DNA from: Fimbriimonas ginsengisoli Gsoil 348
Lineage (GTDB): Bacteria; Armatimonadota; Fimbriimonadia; Fimbriimonadales; Fimbriimonadaceae
Reading direction: 5' to 3'
Assembly: GCF_000724625.1 (NCBI RefSeq)
Contig: NZ_CP007139.1
Coordinates: forward strand, 3,224,001 to 3,288,000
Length of the DNA: 64,000 nt
Position numbers and translations under genes: made by a program. The notes beneath the pieces were generated by a model. It was not told the DNA's origin. It worked only from the letters and a program-made list of their open reading frames with translations, and did no database searches. Of this stretch, positions 31,624-40,967 are shown in pieces. How positions within the stretch are numbered: position 1 is the first letter of the stretch; every line of letters starts with the position of its first letter.

Positions 31624-34020
31624 TTACTCAGGCACGGCTAGGTCTCGGTTGACGCTGGCCGCGAAGCCGGCGAGGGTTTGGCTGAGGGCGCCGAGGGTGA
31701 TCGGTTTGGCGAGGAATCCGTCCATTCCGGCGGCAAGACATTCGTCGCGATCTTCGCGCATGGCATTCGCGGTGAGCGCGACGACGGGAACGCGCCGACC
31801 TCCGGTCAGGGCCTCGCGACTGCGGATTGCTCGCGTCGCTTCCAAGCCGTCGCACAGGGGCATCTGCACGTCCATCAGGATGAGGTCGTATTCGTTTTCG
31901 GCGCACATGGCGATCGCTCGCAGGCCATCTTCCGCTACGTCGGCGGTGCAACCGCACCACTCGATCATTCGTTGCGCAACGAGCACGTTCACCTCATTGT
32001 CTTCCGCAAGCAGTATGCGCAGGCTGGTAGCAACCGGGCTGATTTCTTCCGAGTTCCATTCTTCCTGCGCCCGAGTGTCCGTGACTTCGAGGGGAAGTTG
32101 GACGGTAAAGCTCGTGCCTTTGCCTACCTCGCTCTGAACGGTGATTTGGCCTCCCATCAAACCGACTAACTGGCGGGAGATCGTAAGGCCGAGACCGGAC
32201 CCGCCGTACCGGCGTTGGGTAGAGCCGTCGGCTTGCGTAAAGCTGTCGAATACGGCCTGCAGCCGATCGGGGGAGATGCCGATGCCGGTGTCGACGATCT
32301 TGAAAACGGCGTCGACGTTTCCGTCGGAAAGGGTCCAACTCCAGGCAAGTTCCACGCTCCCTTGCTCCGTGAATTTGACGGCGTTAGAGACGAGGTTGGC
32401 GAGAACTTGGCGGAGACGCACAGGGTCGGCGAGTACCGCGGGAACGGCGGCGCTGGGGCCGATACACAGGAGCGAGAGCCCTTTTTGGCGGGCATGCTCT
32501 TGGTACAACGCTACGACGTCCGACGCGATCTTGGCTAAGTCGACCCCCACGCGCTCGATATCGAGACGTCCCGCCTCGATTCGCGAGAGATCCAAAATAT
32601 CGTCGATCACGCGCAAAAGGGTTTCGCCACTCGATGCGATGGTCCGAGCCGCCGCCAGCGCCTGGCCTTCGAGAGAACTGGAAAGCAGAAGCGAAGTCAT
32701 GCCGAGAACGCCGTTTAGCGGCGTTCGAATCTCGTGGCTCATGTTGGCCAGGAACTCCGATTTCGCTCTCGAAGCGGAGAGCGCCGCATCGCGCGCCGAT
32801 ACTAGGTTGACGTTGGCCGCCCGGAGCTCTCGCGTTCGTTCGTGGACGAGATCGTAAAGGCGGCTCTCCACCATTCGGCGCTCGTGGATATCCTCGGTGT
32901 CGCCGTACCAGCGGACGATCTTGCCTTCGGCGTCACGTCTCGGCACTGCCCGTGAGTGCATCCACCGGTAGGCGCCGTCGGCCATTCGCACACGGTGTTC
33001 GACTTCATAGAGCTCGCCCGTCCGGATGGAATGGGACCATGCCCGAGTCATGATCGGGAGGTCGTCCGGGTGTTGCACTTGCACCCAGCCCTCACCCATC
33101 GCCTCGTCTCTGGTGAGTCCGGTGATGGCGATCCACCTTTCTGAGAAGTCGCTGATTTTTCCGTCCGGATCGGCGGTCCAGGGGACCTGAAGATTCGAGT
33201 CGACCATGAACCGAAAGTGGTCTTCGCTTTCTTGTAGCGCCTCCGCGGTTTGCTTTCTTTCGCTGATGTCCTCGACGATGGAAACGTAGTGAACCGGCTC
33301 ACCGCGCTCGTCGCGAAGCATTGAAACGGTGAGGTTCACCCAGACCAGCGAGCCGTCGCTGCGGATGTAGCGCTTCTCCATAGAGTAGGTCGGGATTTCG
33401 CCGGCCGCTACGCTCTTAGCAAGGGCCCAATCGGCCTCTAAGTCGTCCGGGTGGGTAATGTCTCCGAATGTCCTTCCCAGGAGCTCTTCGCGGGTGTATC
33501 CCACGATCCGGCAGAGCGCATCGTTGATGCGGAGCCAACTACCGTCCAAGCCCACGTGGGCGATTCCGATGGGAGCGGCTTCGAATGTGCCGCGAAACCG
33601 GCGTTCGCTTTCCTTGAGGGCGTTTTCGGCTTCTCGCTCTCGCGTAACGTCTCGGCCGGTGCCGTAGGCGAGTCCCTCTTCGGGGTACACCTCGGCTCGC
33701 CACTCGATCCATCGGTACGAGCCATCCTTCGTTCGTAATCGATTCGCGAAATCGAGGGTGCGTTGGGTTGCAACAAGCTCTTGCCAGGCGGAAGTCGTGC
33801 GCTCCAAGTCGTCTGGGTGGACGAGCTCCGTCCAGGGGCGGCTGGTGAGTTCTTCTTCGCTCCAGCCCAACACTTCGACCCAGCGCGGATTCACGCGCAG
33901 TAAGAACCCGTCCAGGTTCGCTACGTGCCTCATGTCGATGCCGACACGAAAAAACCTTTCTCCTTCGACTCCCTCGTCGGGGGCCGGGTTTGGAATCTCG
34001 GGCGGCTCCGTTTTCGACAT
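31624..34020 (-). CDS. Three-PAS hybrid sensor kinase with receiver domain
   Basis: 798 residues and no membrane segment. PAS 1 (about 15-135; VLGWSEEELTSRPWTELVHP), PAS 2 (about 140-260; AAPIGIAHVGLDGSWLRIND), PAS 3 (about 265-390; ISDFSERWIAITGLTRDEAM), HisKA with the acceptor in [15 protein letters not shown], HATPase_c (GTGIGISPDR, GGSGLGLTISRQ), and a C-terminal receiver domain with the phospho-Asp in YDLILMDVQMPLCDG. This is a phosphorelay layout; an HPt partner is not in the window. Start ATG 34020 is preferred, with a TATAAC box at 34030-34035; an in-frame ATG at 34050 also exists. Confidence 0.93.
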   Translation of the reverse strand: MSKTEPPEIPNPAPDEGVEGERFFRVGIDMRHVANLDGFLLRVNPRWVEVLGWSEEELTSRPWTELVHPDDLERTTSAWQELVATQRTLDFANRLRTKDGSYRWIEWRAEVYPEEGLAYGTGRDVTREREAENALKESERRFRGTFEAAPIGIAHVGLDGSWLRINDALCRIVGYTREELLGRTFGDITHPDDLEADWALAKSVAAGEIPTYSMEKRYIRSDGSLVWVNLTVSMLRDERGEPVHYVSIVEDISERKQTAEALQESEDHFRFMVDSNLQVPWTADPDGKISDFSERWIAITGLTRDEAMGEGWVQVQHPDDLPIMTRAWSHSIRTGELYEVEHRVRMADGAYRWMHSRAVPRRDAEGKIVRWYGDTEDIHERRMVESRLYDLVHERTRELRAANVNLVSARDAALSASRAKSEFLANMSHEIRTPLNGVLGMTSLLLSSSLEGQALAAARTIASSGETLLRVIDDILDLSRIEAGRLDIERVGVDLAKIASDVVALYQEHARQKGLSLLCIGPSAAVPAVLADPVRLRQVLANLVSNAVKFTEQGSVELAWSWTLSDGNVDAVFKIVDTGIGISPDRLQAVFDSFTQADGSTQRRYGGSGLGLTISRQLVGLMGGQITVQSEVGKGTSFTVQLPLEVTDTRAQEEWNSEEISPVATSLRILLAEDNEVNVLVAQRMIEWCGCTADVAEDGLRAIAMCAENEYDLILMDVQMPLCDGLEATRAIRSREALTGGRRVPVVALTANAMREDRDECLAAGMDGFLAKPITLGALSQTLAGFAASVNRDLAVPE

Positions 34021-34098
34021 CTGGCCGTGGTTATACTTGAAGCCGCCCACTGCCTGGCGAATTGGGTGCGTTAGGCCGTTGTTAAGCGATTAACTAGG

Positions 34099-34119
34099 AA
34101 GGTCGGGCGATCCGACCTT
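34099..34119. other. Short hairpin AAGGTCGG-gcgat-CCGACCTT
   Basis: Eight paired bases with a 5-nt loop in the gap between the TlpA-like gene end and the hybrid kinase promoter. It may end transcription arriving from the TlpA-like gene. Confidence 0.45.
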
Positions 34120-34231
34120 GGGTGCGCGACTACTTTGCGGTTGTTACGCCGGGCGCTAAATTTCGGCGACGGCGGCTTTCGACGTCGACGTAGATCTGGA
34201 ACGAGACCGGCACCCTCAGCACATCGAAGAG

Positions 34232-34272
34232 CGACGAGGCGGAGGTAACCGGTGATTACCTCCGCCTCGTCG
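34232..34272 (-). terminator. Terminator-like hairpin after the TlpA-like gene
   Basis: A perfect 17-bp stem (CGACGAGGCGGAGGTAA at 34232-34248 with its complement at 34256-34272) and a 7-nt loop begins 20 nt after the minus-strand stop at 34292. The following sequence is only mildly T-rich. Confidence 0.7.
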
Positions 34273-34291
34273 TTCAGGCGCCGCAAGCCAG

Positions 34292-35374
34292 CTAAAGCGC
34301 CTTCGCCTTCTTTGCCTGGGCTCTGAATTCATCCAGCTTCTTCTTGAGGAACTGGACGAACTCGGCGGGGGCGTGGGTGTCGGATTCGGCTGCGGTGACC
34401 GCTTCTTCCTGAGATTTGACCGCCTCGGAAAACTCGCCGAGGCTCGAGCTCACTTCGGCGGACATCGCGAGGAACATGTACTTCATCTCGCCTTTTTCGA
34501 GCGCCTTCTCGGCGAGCTTCTTGCCGTACCGATAGACCGATGGGGTGAGGTCCTTTTGGCTGGCGAAGATCGAGACGATCATTCGGTAGGCGCCGATCTC
34601 GCCGTTCGATTGCTCGAGGATCTTCTCGGATGCGACCATCGCATCTTTGGGCGCGACGTGGTACTGGGCGACCAATCGATCGTAAGTGTAGAACCGCTCC
34701 TGATCCGGCTTCTTTGCGACGGCGGCGTCGATAAGCTTCAACGCCTTGCCGTAGTTCTTCGCCGCCATCGACTCCCGGATCGGCCGGGTGGTCTCGACGT
34801 CGGTCGCGCGCCGCGATCGAGCGGCGGCCACGTCGAACTTGCCGTCGATCACCTGAGTGAGGACAGCTTCCATATTTGCCGGATGACCGATCCAGGCGAT
34901 CTTGCCGTCTTTACCGACGATGAAAGAGGTTGGAATCCCGTTCTCGTCGGCGGCTCTCATCCATTCTTTGCCGACTTTTCCCTCGGGACCGTCGGCGCCG
35001 ACGTTGTAATCCATCCGGTCACCCTGGCTCTTGACGAACGCCTCAACCTTATCGAGGTAGGCCGACGAAGTAGGATCGTTCGATTCCCAGATGCTGATTC
35101 CGACGATGGAGGCGGCGCCTTTGTATTTCTTGGCGAGCTCGGTAAGGTGCGGAATGTTCTCCTTGCAAGGGCCGCACCAAGTCGCCCAGAACTCGACGAC
35201 GTAGACATCCCCTTTCTTGAATGAGGTGATTGGGACGCCCTTCAACCACTTTACGCCCGCGATGCTGGGCGCGGGATCGCCGATGTTGAGATAGGTCCGG
35301 ACGCCGGCGCCCGCATGGGCGCCGGCAGCGGCGGGGATGAGTCCGGAGAGGGCAAGTAGGCGAAGGTTGATCAT
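34292..35374 (-). CDS. Exported TlpA-like thioredoxin with helical repeat tail
   Basis: 360 residues. A signal peptide (LRLLALSGLIPAAAGAHA) is followed by a TlpA/ResA-type domain: NIGDPAPSIAGVKWLKG, VVEFWATWCGPCKENIPHL with Cys67 and Cys70, GISIWESND, and the cis-Pro in DENGIPTSFIVGKDG. From residue 195 on the protein is alpha-helical and resembles TPR repeats (NYGKALKLIDAAVAKKPDQE, GEFSEAVKSQEEAVTAAES). The ATG directly abuts the stop of the prepilin gene, so the two are coupled. It may reduce disulfides in secreted or pilin-like proteins. Confidence 0.88.
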   Translation of the reverse strand: MINLRLLALSGLIPAAAGAHAGAGVRTYLNIGDPAPSIAGVKWLKGVPITSFKKGDVYVVEFWATWCGPCKENIPHLTELAKKYKGAASIVGISIWESNDPTSSAYLDKVEAFVKSQGDRMDYNVGADGPEGKVGKEWMRAADENGIPTSFIVGKDGKIAWIGHPANMEAVLTQVIDGKFDVAAARSRRATDVETTRPIRESMAAKNYGKALKLIDAAVAKKPDQERFYTYDRLVAQYHVAPKDAMVASEKILEQSNGEIGAYRMIVSIFASQKDLTPSVYRYGKKLAEKALEKGEMKYMFLAMSAEVSSSLGEFSEAVKSQEEAVTAAESDTHAPAEFVQFLKKKLDEFRAQAKKAKAL

Positions 35375-36169
35375 CTAGTTCGGTTTGGCGAGCAGGTAGT
35401 GGTACTCGTCCTTGGCAGAGAGCATCGGCGAGGCGGGAATCTCCTTCGGGTACTTCAACAAGTAGCCGAGGTGCTTCGACTTCATCGTTTCGGGCGAGAT
35501 TCCATAGTTCGAGACGCCGCTGTAGTAAAGCTTGTGCGATTTGGCGTGGCCATCGAGCCAGGCGACGTTCGCCATGTCGCCGCCGTGAAGGGCGTGGACG
35601 AAATACGGTCCCATGTTGACCCAGAGGATATTGTATCGAGCGAGGTTAGGCCCGTAGAGCGCGGCGGCGTCGGCCATGAGGACGGTGTCGGCCGGCATTT
35701 CGACCGAGCTGAAGTTGGTGGAAATCCAACCGGTTGAGAGGTCTAGGAAGAGGTGATAGTTGACGGCGTAGGCGACCGGCATGTCGGCCGCGCCCTTGGT
35801 GATGCCGGTGGCGGAGGGGCAGTCGACGATCTGTCCGTTCTTCATGTAGGGGCCGACGAACCCGTTATTGAAATCCCACGTCGGGTTGCTGGCGCGAGAC
35901 TGTCCGAACCACATGCGCACCCCGGGATCTGCGCCGTCGATGTTGTATTGGAACGGGTAGATCGTGTCGTCGTAGTCGTTCGCGTACATGATCGTGGCGA
36001 GGCCGATCTGCTTGAGGTTCGAAAGACAGTTCGTCTTTTTGGCTGCCTCTTTGGCTTGGGCGAAAACCGGGAAGAGGATGGCGGCGAGGATCGCGATGAT
36101 CGCGATCACGACCAGAAGCTCAATGAGGGTGAACGCACGTCGCGCGGAGGGGGAATTGATACGGTTCAT
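35375..36169 (-). CDS. Prepilin-type protein (DUF1559-like)
   Basis: 264 residues. Prepilin cleavage signal [20 protein letters not shown], then [20 protein letters not shown] and a conserved segment [20 protein letters not shown]. The C-terminal motif reads [20 protein letters not shown], an H-X10-DG variant of the H-X9-DG signature. A GGAGC ribosome site lies 8 nt before the ATG. It is the first gene of a pair with the TlpA-like protein; two cysteines (in TNCLSN and VDCPSA) could be substrates for that thioredoxin. Confidence 0.88.
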   Translation of the reverse strand: MNRINSPSARRAFTLIELLVVIAIIAILAAILFPVFAQAKEAAKKTNCLSNLKQIGLATIMYANDYDDTIYPFQYNIDGADPGVRMWFGQSRASNPTWDFNNGFVGPYMKNGQIVDCPSATGITKGAADMPVAYAVNYHLFLDLSTGWISTNFSSVEMPADTVLMADAAALYGPNLARYNILWVNMGPYFVHALHGGDMANVAWLDGHAKSHKLYYSGVSNYGISPETMKSKHLGYLLKYPKEIPASPMLSAKDEYHYLLAKPN

Positions 36170-36238
36170 AGAAAGGGCTCCAAAGCGAAATAACCCAGTG
36201 ACCGTATCTCGGGCCCGTCAACCAAATATCAACAACTT

Positions 36239-39200
36239 CTATTTGAAGCGCAAGGCGAGGCGAAATGCTTCTTCGGTGTCCATGGCCAAACCCCTAGCCC
36301 AAGCTCGCTCGAACTCTGCCGCGCCCAAGTGCAGCCGGATTTTGCCGATTGCCGCCGCATGGTCCCATTCGTCCGGCAATCGAGCCGCCCTTCCGATCCC
36401 TTGAGTGGTCGCCAAGAGAGTTGCCGCAACCTCCCATTCCTCGATATCGACGAGGATCAAGGCTTGTTGGAAGATGCCCACGAGGCTGTAATGGGAGAAA
36501 TCCGCTTGCCGAAATTTGGTCAGCGCTTCGAAACCGGTTGCCACGGCGGCGGCGAGATCTCGTTTTAGCCAGTGATAGCGGCTCACGAGCGAGAGGCAGG
36601 TCGCCATGCCGAAATCGTCGTGTAAGCGCCCGCAGATGCGCATCGTCTCGCCGAGTCTCGTCATCGCTTCATCGAGTCGCCCGGTGTCGAGAGAGACGCG
36701 GGCGAGGTTCGAGAGGATGAGCGCCTCGGGATCGCCGCCGAGCCGCTTCGCGGAGATGTCCGCCGCCCGTTGGAAGGCGCGATTGGCTTCGTCGAGCGCT
36801 CCGCGGCCCCAATGGACGGCGCCGATTCCCAAGTAGGCTCGCTCCCTCTGGAGAAGATTTTCTTCGGGGACGGTTGCCAGCACTTTTTCGCTTAAGACCA
36901 GGCACTCATCGAGGTTGCCCAGGTATCCCGCGCAGGTGGCGATCGCCGTATGGCACACGGCGATCTGGTCGCTGAGGGCGTGCCGTTCCGCGATGGCCAA
37001 CGCTTTTATACAGATCTGGTGCGCGGCGGCGTATTCCAGGCTGCGGATATGAGTCGTGCCGAGCATCCTGAGCAGCAGAATGTGCCGCGCCGGGTCGATC
37101 GTCTCCCCCTCTAACCGATTTGCGATGCGGCGGATGTAGCTCCGCTCGGCGCCTCGCGGGCCACGGCTCGCCCAAGTGGTCGCCAATATTTCCAAGAGCT
37201 CGATGCAGGGTTCGAAGGCCTGTTCGCGGAAGTAGAAGTCGATGGCCGCGATGTAGTTTTCGTATTCCGATTCAATCCAGAGATGGCGCTTTGTTCGCTC
37301 TTCGGCGGAGAGGGCAAAGGTCGTTTTTGGGGGTTGCCGGCGATAGAACTCTCCGTGCTGGGCGCATAGGTCATGGTGCTCAGCCTCGCTCAGGTGCTCC
37401 TCGGCGTACTCGCGGAACGACTCGAGCATGCGGAAGGAAAGCTCGCACTCTTCGTCGGCCTCCTCGGTTCGGAGGAGGGAGCGTTCCTGTAGCTCGATCA
37501 AGAGGTTGAGGCAGTCGTCCAGGGGGACCGTTCGCATGGAGGCGTCTTCGCACGCCGGTTCGAAGCGATCGCGGAAGCAGACCTCGTAGGCGGCTTCGAC
37601 CTTGAAACCGCCACGAAAAACCGAGAGCGATGCGAAGAAGCGTTGTAGAGCGGCGGGAAGCGTCTCGTAGCTGTAATCAATGGCCGCTCGCAAGCTGCGG
37701 TGTCTCGCGGGCAGGTCCCGTCGCCGGCTCGTCAGCGCGGTTAGCCGCTTTTGCAGGTGATAGACCATTTGGGACGGAGGGAAGGAGCCCGAGAGTCCCG
37801 CAGCAAGCTCGATGGCGAGGGGAACTCCCTCGAGCTTGCCGCAGATCGCCGCTATTGCCCGGGAATTGTGCGTCGTCAGTTGGAAATCGGGCCGGATGGC
37901 TTGGCATCGATCGACGAATAGCTGCACGCTCGGGCACTCCGCCAACCGGGCCAACTCGGTCAGGTCTTCGGGGGCGGAGATTGAGGGGGGAACCGGCAGG
38001 GGCGGGACGGGGATTTGATGTTCGACAGAAAGCCGGAGAGACTGACGCGAGGTCACGAGGAGCCGCACCTCAGGAACCTTTTGAGCGATCCGATCGATTA
38101 CAGGCGCCGCGTCCTCGACGATGTGCTCGAGGTTATCGAGAATGAGAAGATTGTTTTGCCGGCCGTGGAGGGTGTTTCGGAGGCGGTCGAGGGGATCCTG
38201 ATTTCCAGCGCCTCGGGCCTTAAGCAGTTCGAAGATGGCATCCATTACCGTGGAACCGTCCGAAACATCGGCCAAGGGTACAAACCAGACGTTCCATTCG
38301 CCGGTCTCCGCCAACCGCCGTCCGACCTCGGCGGCCAGCCGAGTTTTGCCGGTTCCGGCGGGGCCAAGGAGGGTGGTGAGGCGGACGTCTCGGTAGAGAA
38401 GGTGATCGAGGGTGTAGGCGACCTCCTCTTGCCGGCCGCAAAACCGCGTGAGGTGCACCGGAAGTCGTACGGTAGGCGCCGGCGCGCCTTCCTCTTCGAT
38501 TTCGGGTTGTAGGCGTGGCGGCGGGTTCGGAGCGGCTCGGCGCGTCGGCGTTTGAACCGATGGATCGGTCGTCCGTTGTGCCTTTTCGTAGAGGTCGAAG
38601 GCGGCTTGACCTGGCTCCTCTCCGAGGTGATCCTCTAGTTGACGCCGGAGGTCCTCGAACTGTTGTATCGCGCTCGCCGGGCGTCCGGAGGCGAGGTATT
38701 CCTCCATCAGGCAGACGTGGAGCTCTTCGTTTAGCCGCTCCTTTTCCAGGGCGAGCCGAAGGTAGTAAACGGATTCTTCGGGGTTCTTCGTCTGCTTGCA
38801 GTGGTCGATCAGCTTGCGTAGGGAATAGACGTAAAGATCGTCGAGCCGCAGACGCTCTTGAGTCACCCAATCTTCGCTGTAGCCGGGGAGGAACTCGCCT
38901 TTGTATAGGTCGATCGCCCGACGGAGCAGCGGGATGCGCTCGGGAGCGTCTCCCTTTCGGCGAGCTTCGGAAATCGACTGCTCGAATTCTCCGACGTCGG
39001 TGGAGACAAGCTCCGGATTGAGGCGCAGCCTCGCTTGCTGAACTTGAAGGATGGAGCCGGGGGGAAGGGGCGGCGGTTCGACGACGTGGCGGAGGGAGGT
39101 GAGCGCTTGCCGCAGGTTACGGCCGATGGCGACCGGGTCGGTTTCCGGCCATAGTAGCTCGCCGACCTCGTCGCGGAAATGGACCCGGTTTCGATAGCAG

Positions 39201-39313
39201 GCGAGATAGGCGAGGAGGAGGGCGACACGCCGCGTTCGAAAACGATCGATCGAGACGTCTTGGCCGGTGACCCGTAGGGCGCCCAGCATCTCGATCTGCC
39301 AAACTTTTGCCAC
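36239..39313 (-). CDS. SARP/AfsR-like transcriptional regulator (BTAD + ATPase + TPR)
   Basis: 1024 residues starting at GTG 39313 with GGAGAA just upstream. N-terminal winged-helix DNA-binding part (MLGALRVTGQDVSIDRFRTR, VGELLWPETDPVAIGRNLRQ), then a bacterial transcriptional activator domain (about 100-250; LYVYSLRKLIDHCKQTKNPE), an NB-ARC/STAND ATPase (P-loop LLGPAGTGKTRLA near 319; NLLILDNLEHI as Walker B), and about 400 residues of TPR-like helices at the C-terminus. Such proteins respond to a ligand bound at the repeats or to ATP and activate nearby genes. No metabolic cluster is adjacent, so its target is not apparent. Confidence 0.92.
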   Translation of the reverse strand: MAKVWQIEMLGALRVTGQDVSIDRFRTRRVALLLAYLACYRNRVHFRDEVGELLWPETDPVAIGRNLRQALTSLRHVVEPPPLPPGSILQVQQARLRLNPELVSTDVGEFEQSISEARRKGDAPERIPLLRRAIDLYKGEFLPGYSEDWVTQERLRLDDLYVYSLRKLIDHCKQTKNPEESVYYLRLALEKERLNEELHVCLMEEYLASGRPASAIQQFEDLRRQLEDHLGEEPGQAAFDLYEKAQRTTDPSVQTPTRRAAPNPPPRLQPEIEEEGAPAPTVRLPVHLTRFCGRQEEVAYTLDHLLYRDVRLTTLLGPAGTGKTRLAAEVGRRLAETGEWNVWFVPLADVSDGSTVMDAIFELLKARGAGNQDPLDRLRNTLHGRQNNLLILDNLEHIVEDAAPVIDRIAQKVPEVRLLVTSRQSLRLSVEHQIPVPPLPVPPSISAPEDLTELARLAECPSVQLFVDRCQAIRPDFQLTTHNSRAIAAICGKLEGVPLAIELAAGLSGSFPPSQMVYHLQKRLTALTSRRRDLPARHRSLRAAIDYSYETLPAALQRFFASLSVFRGGFKVEAAYEVCFRDRFEPACEDASMRTVPLDDCLNLLIELQERSLLRTEEADEECELSFRMLESFREYAEEHLSEAEHHDLCAQHGEFYRRQPPKTTFALSAEERTKRHLWIESEYENYIAAIDFYFREQAFEPCIELLEILATTWASRGPRGAERSYIRRIANRLEGETIDPARHILLLRMLGTTHIRSLEYAAAHQICIKALAIAERHALSDQIAVCHTAIATCAGYLGNLDECLVLSEKVLATVPEENLLQRERAYLGIGAVHWGRGALDEANRAFQRAADISAKRLGGDPEALILSNLARVSLDTGRLDEAMTRLGETMRICGRLHDDFGMATCLSLVSRYHWLKRDLAAAVATGFEALTKFRQADFSHYSLVGIFQQALILVDIEEWEVAATLLATTQGIGRAARLPDEWDHAAAIGKIRLHLGAAEFERAWARGLAMDTEEAFRLALRFK

Positions 39314-39324
39314 CTTCTCCGATC

Positions 39325-39957
39325 CTACGCCGGTTCTTCTCGCCAGTTACTGGGTCGCGTCTTGGCCCGATCGGGTCGGCGGATTTGGTTGGGCGAGACC
39401 CCTTTGCAGGGGTTGGTGCCCTTCTTGCGTTTCCCCTTCGATTCGGCAAGCTCCATCACGCGCGTCAGCACGTAGAGAGTCTTCGCACGCGCTTCGTCTG
39501 ACGGAAGGGCGGAGATCAGGTCGGCAACGGCGGCTTTGGTGAGCTCGTCGATTCGGATCTTTCCGATGCGGGGCACGATGTTGGATTGCACGACCTGGCG
39601 GAAGTTCACCAGCGATTCGTCGCTGTACTTGGGGCTCTTTCCGTTCTTTTGCGCGGGCATGGCAACGGTGAGGCAGTGCTCACACCAGGCGGCGACGGTG
39701 AGGACCCCGTCCTGCGTCTCAGGCTCCCCGACGCCATTGCCGCGAGCGAACTCGGCTTTGGCGCGAGCCAGGAAGTTAAGGGCGACCTTGAGCGCTTCAG
39801 GGTCGAAGTCTTTCGTCCGCCGGAACGCCGTGCCGTCGAGGAAGCGCTCCTGGAAGTCGACGTAAATTCGCCGGTTTTCTCCGCGCCGGATTCCGGCGGG
39901 AAGCTTCTCCCTATTTGCCGGCGCAGCCGGCCTGCGTCCCTTTGGTTTGTATTCCAT
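39325..39957 (-). CDS. Integrase core-binding domain without catalytic domain
   Basis: 210 residues. The N-terminal segment (PAGIRRGENRRIYVDFQERF, GTAFRRTKDFDPEALKVALN) resembles the arm-binding part of phage integrases. Residues about 95-180 match the SAM-like core-binding domain (EHCLTVAMPAQKNGKSPKYS, NIVPRIGKIRIDELTKAAVA, VMELAESKGKRKKGTNPCKG). The frame then stops before any of the catalytic residues R-H-R-Y of tyrosine recombinases. It is either the remnant of an integrated element or a DNA-binding protein built from that fold. The SARP-like gene begins 11 bp downstream. Confidence 0.7.
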   Translation of the reverse strand: MEYKPKGRRPAAPANREKLPAGIRRGENRRIYVDFQERFLDGTAFRRTKDFDPEALKVALNFLARAKAEFARGNGVGEPETQDGVLTVAAWCEHCLTVAMPAQKNGKSPKYSDESLVNFRQVVQSNIVPRIGKIRIDELTKAAVADLISALPSDEARAKTLYVLTRVMELAESKGKRKKGTNPCKGVSPNQIRRPDRAKTRPSNWREEPA

Positions 39958-40084
39958 TTATGTGCGGGGATTACCCCTTGGGTTCATTATGGTTCAGGGG
40001 CGGCGCAGTGTTTGGTAGTGGCGTCCCTTTCTAGAGTCGTGGGGCAGGATGCCAACCGTGATATAGGCTCGTTCGCGCCAGTGG

Positions 40085-40107
40085 ACTAAGTCTAGTAAAC
40101 TAAGTCT
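40085..40107 (+). promoter_or_regulatory. Direct repeat before vapB
   Basis: ACTAAGTCT occurs twice (40085-40093 and 40099-40107), spaced 14 nt centre to centre and ending 7 nt before the vapB ATG. It is a candidate operator for the VapBC complex. Confidence 0.5.
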
Positions 40108-40114
40108 GGCACCT

Positions 40115-40354
40115 ATGCGAACCTACAATATTCATGAGGCGAAGACCCACCTTTCTCGCTTGATCGAGATGGCGGCTAAGGGAGAGCCGTTTGTGATTGC
40201 GAAGGCGGGCAAACCGTTGGTTCGCGTGGTTCCGATCGACCCGGAGCCGCGCAAAGGAAGGATCGGATTTATGTCGGGTGAGATTTCTGTCCCTGAGGAT
40301 TTTGACCAGATGGGTGCGGAAGCTATCGAGGAGATGTTCGGACTTCGGCCATGA
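40115..40354 (+). CDS. vapB: Phd/YefM-type antitoxin of a VapBC module
   Basis: 79 residues. The N-terminal Phd/YefM fold is clear: MRTYNIHEAKTHLSRLIEMA then AAKGEPFVIAKAGKPLVRVV. The C-terminal tail (MSGEISVPEDFDQMGAEAIE) would wrap around the PIN toxin and neutralise it. The stop overlaps the toxin's ATG by 4 nt (ATGA). The antitoxin alone or with the toxin usually represses its own promoter; the repeat upstream fits. Confidence 0.92.
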   Translation: MRTYNIHEAKTHLSRLIEMAAKGEPFVIAKAGKPLVRVVPIDPEPRKGRIGFMSGEISVPEDFDQMGAEAIEEMFGLRP

Positions 40355-40737
40355 CTTGCCTCCTCGATACACAACTCCTGCTCTGGGCGGCGGCCGGAGA
40401 TCGGCGGCTCTCGACCAAAGCGCTGGCTCTAATCGAAGACGAGGCAAACGAGCTCTTCTTCAGCGTGGTCAGCCTCTGGGAGGTGGTGATTAAGCAATCA
40501 CTGAATCGGGACGATTTTCAGGTCGATGCCCGTATTCTCCGCAACCGCTTACAGGAACACGGATACATCGAACTGCCGGTCAGCGCGAATCAAGTCTTGG
40601 CCGTTGCCCGGCTTCCCAACATTCATCGCGATCCGTTCGACCGGCTGCTCATCGCGCAAGCCGGAGAAGAGCGAATGACACTCCTGACCCCCGATCCAAT
40701 GATCGGGAGATACGCAGGCAACATCGAGCTCGTTTAG
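40351..40737 (+). CDS. vapC: PIN-domain toxin of a VapBC module
   Basis: 128 residues, typical for VapC ribonucleases. The acidic metal-binding residues are Asp6 (CLLDTQLLLW), Glu44 (VVSLWEVVIKQ), Asp94 and Asp97 (NIHRDPFDRLLIAQA), followed by TLLTPDPMIGRY near the C-terminus. Known VapC toxins cut tRNA or rRNA; a tRNA-Pro gene lies immediately downstream, on the opposite strand, which may be coincidental. All catalytic residues are intact, so the module looks functional. Confidence 0.93.
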   Translation: MTCLLDTQLLLWAAAGDRRLSTKALALIEDEANELFFSVVSLWEVVIKQSLNRDDFQVDARILRNRLQEHGYIELPVSANQVLAVARLPNIHRDPFDRLLIAQAGEERMTLLTPDPMIGRYAGNIELV

Positions 40738-40753
40738 AGGAAGAAAAGGGGAT

Positions 40754-40830
40754 TGGTCGGGATGAAAGGATTCGAACCTTCGACCTCTGCGTCCCGAACG
40801 CAGCGCTCTACCAAGCTGAGCCACATCCCG
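40754..40830 (-). tRNA. tRNA-Pro (anticodon CGG)
   Basis: On the minus strand the acceptor CGGGATG pairs with CATCCCG, followed by discriminator A and an encoded CCA. The D arm is GGCTCAGCTTGGTAGAGC, the anticodon stem-loop is CTGCG-TTCGGGA-CGCAG with anticodon CGG, and the T arm contains GGTTCGAATCC. It reads proline codon CCG. The 77-nt length includes CCA. Confidence 0.97.
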
Positions 40831-40955
40831 ACTGAGGGTTAGACTATACCGCGAGGGTAGCGGCGATTGCATCCCCGGTCCGGGCCCTAAAAGGACCCGA
40901 GCGGTTTAGACCGCAAGACCGCCTTGTTTGTTGCAGTTGCCAAGAGGGAGGACCT

Positions 40956-40961
40956 TATAAT
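40956..40961 (+). promoter_or_regulatory. Candidate -10 box of the zinc-ribbon gene
   Basis: A perfect TATAAT, then GGGTCT (6 nt), then the ATG at 40968. A TTGCAG lies 19 nt upstream as a possible -35. Confidence 0.5.
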
Positions 40962-40967
40962 GGGTCT

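Noticed and set aside
34121-34230. Possible small minus-strand peptide (VLRVPVSFQIYVDVESRR)
   Set aside because: No ribosome site, GTG start inside a gap, and too short to separate from chance.
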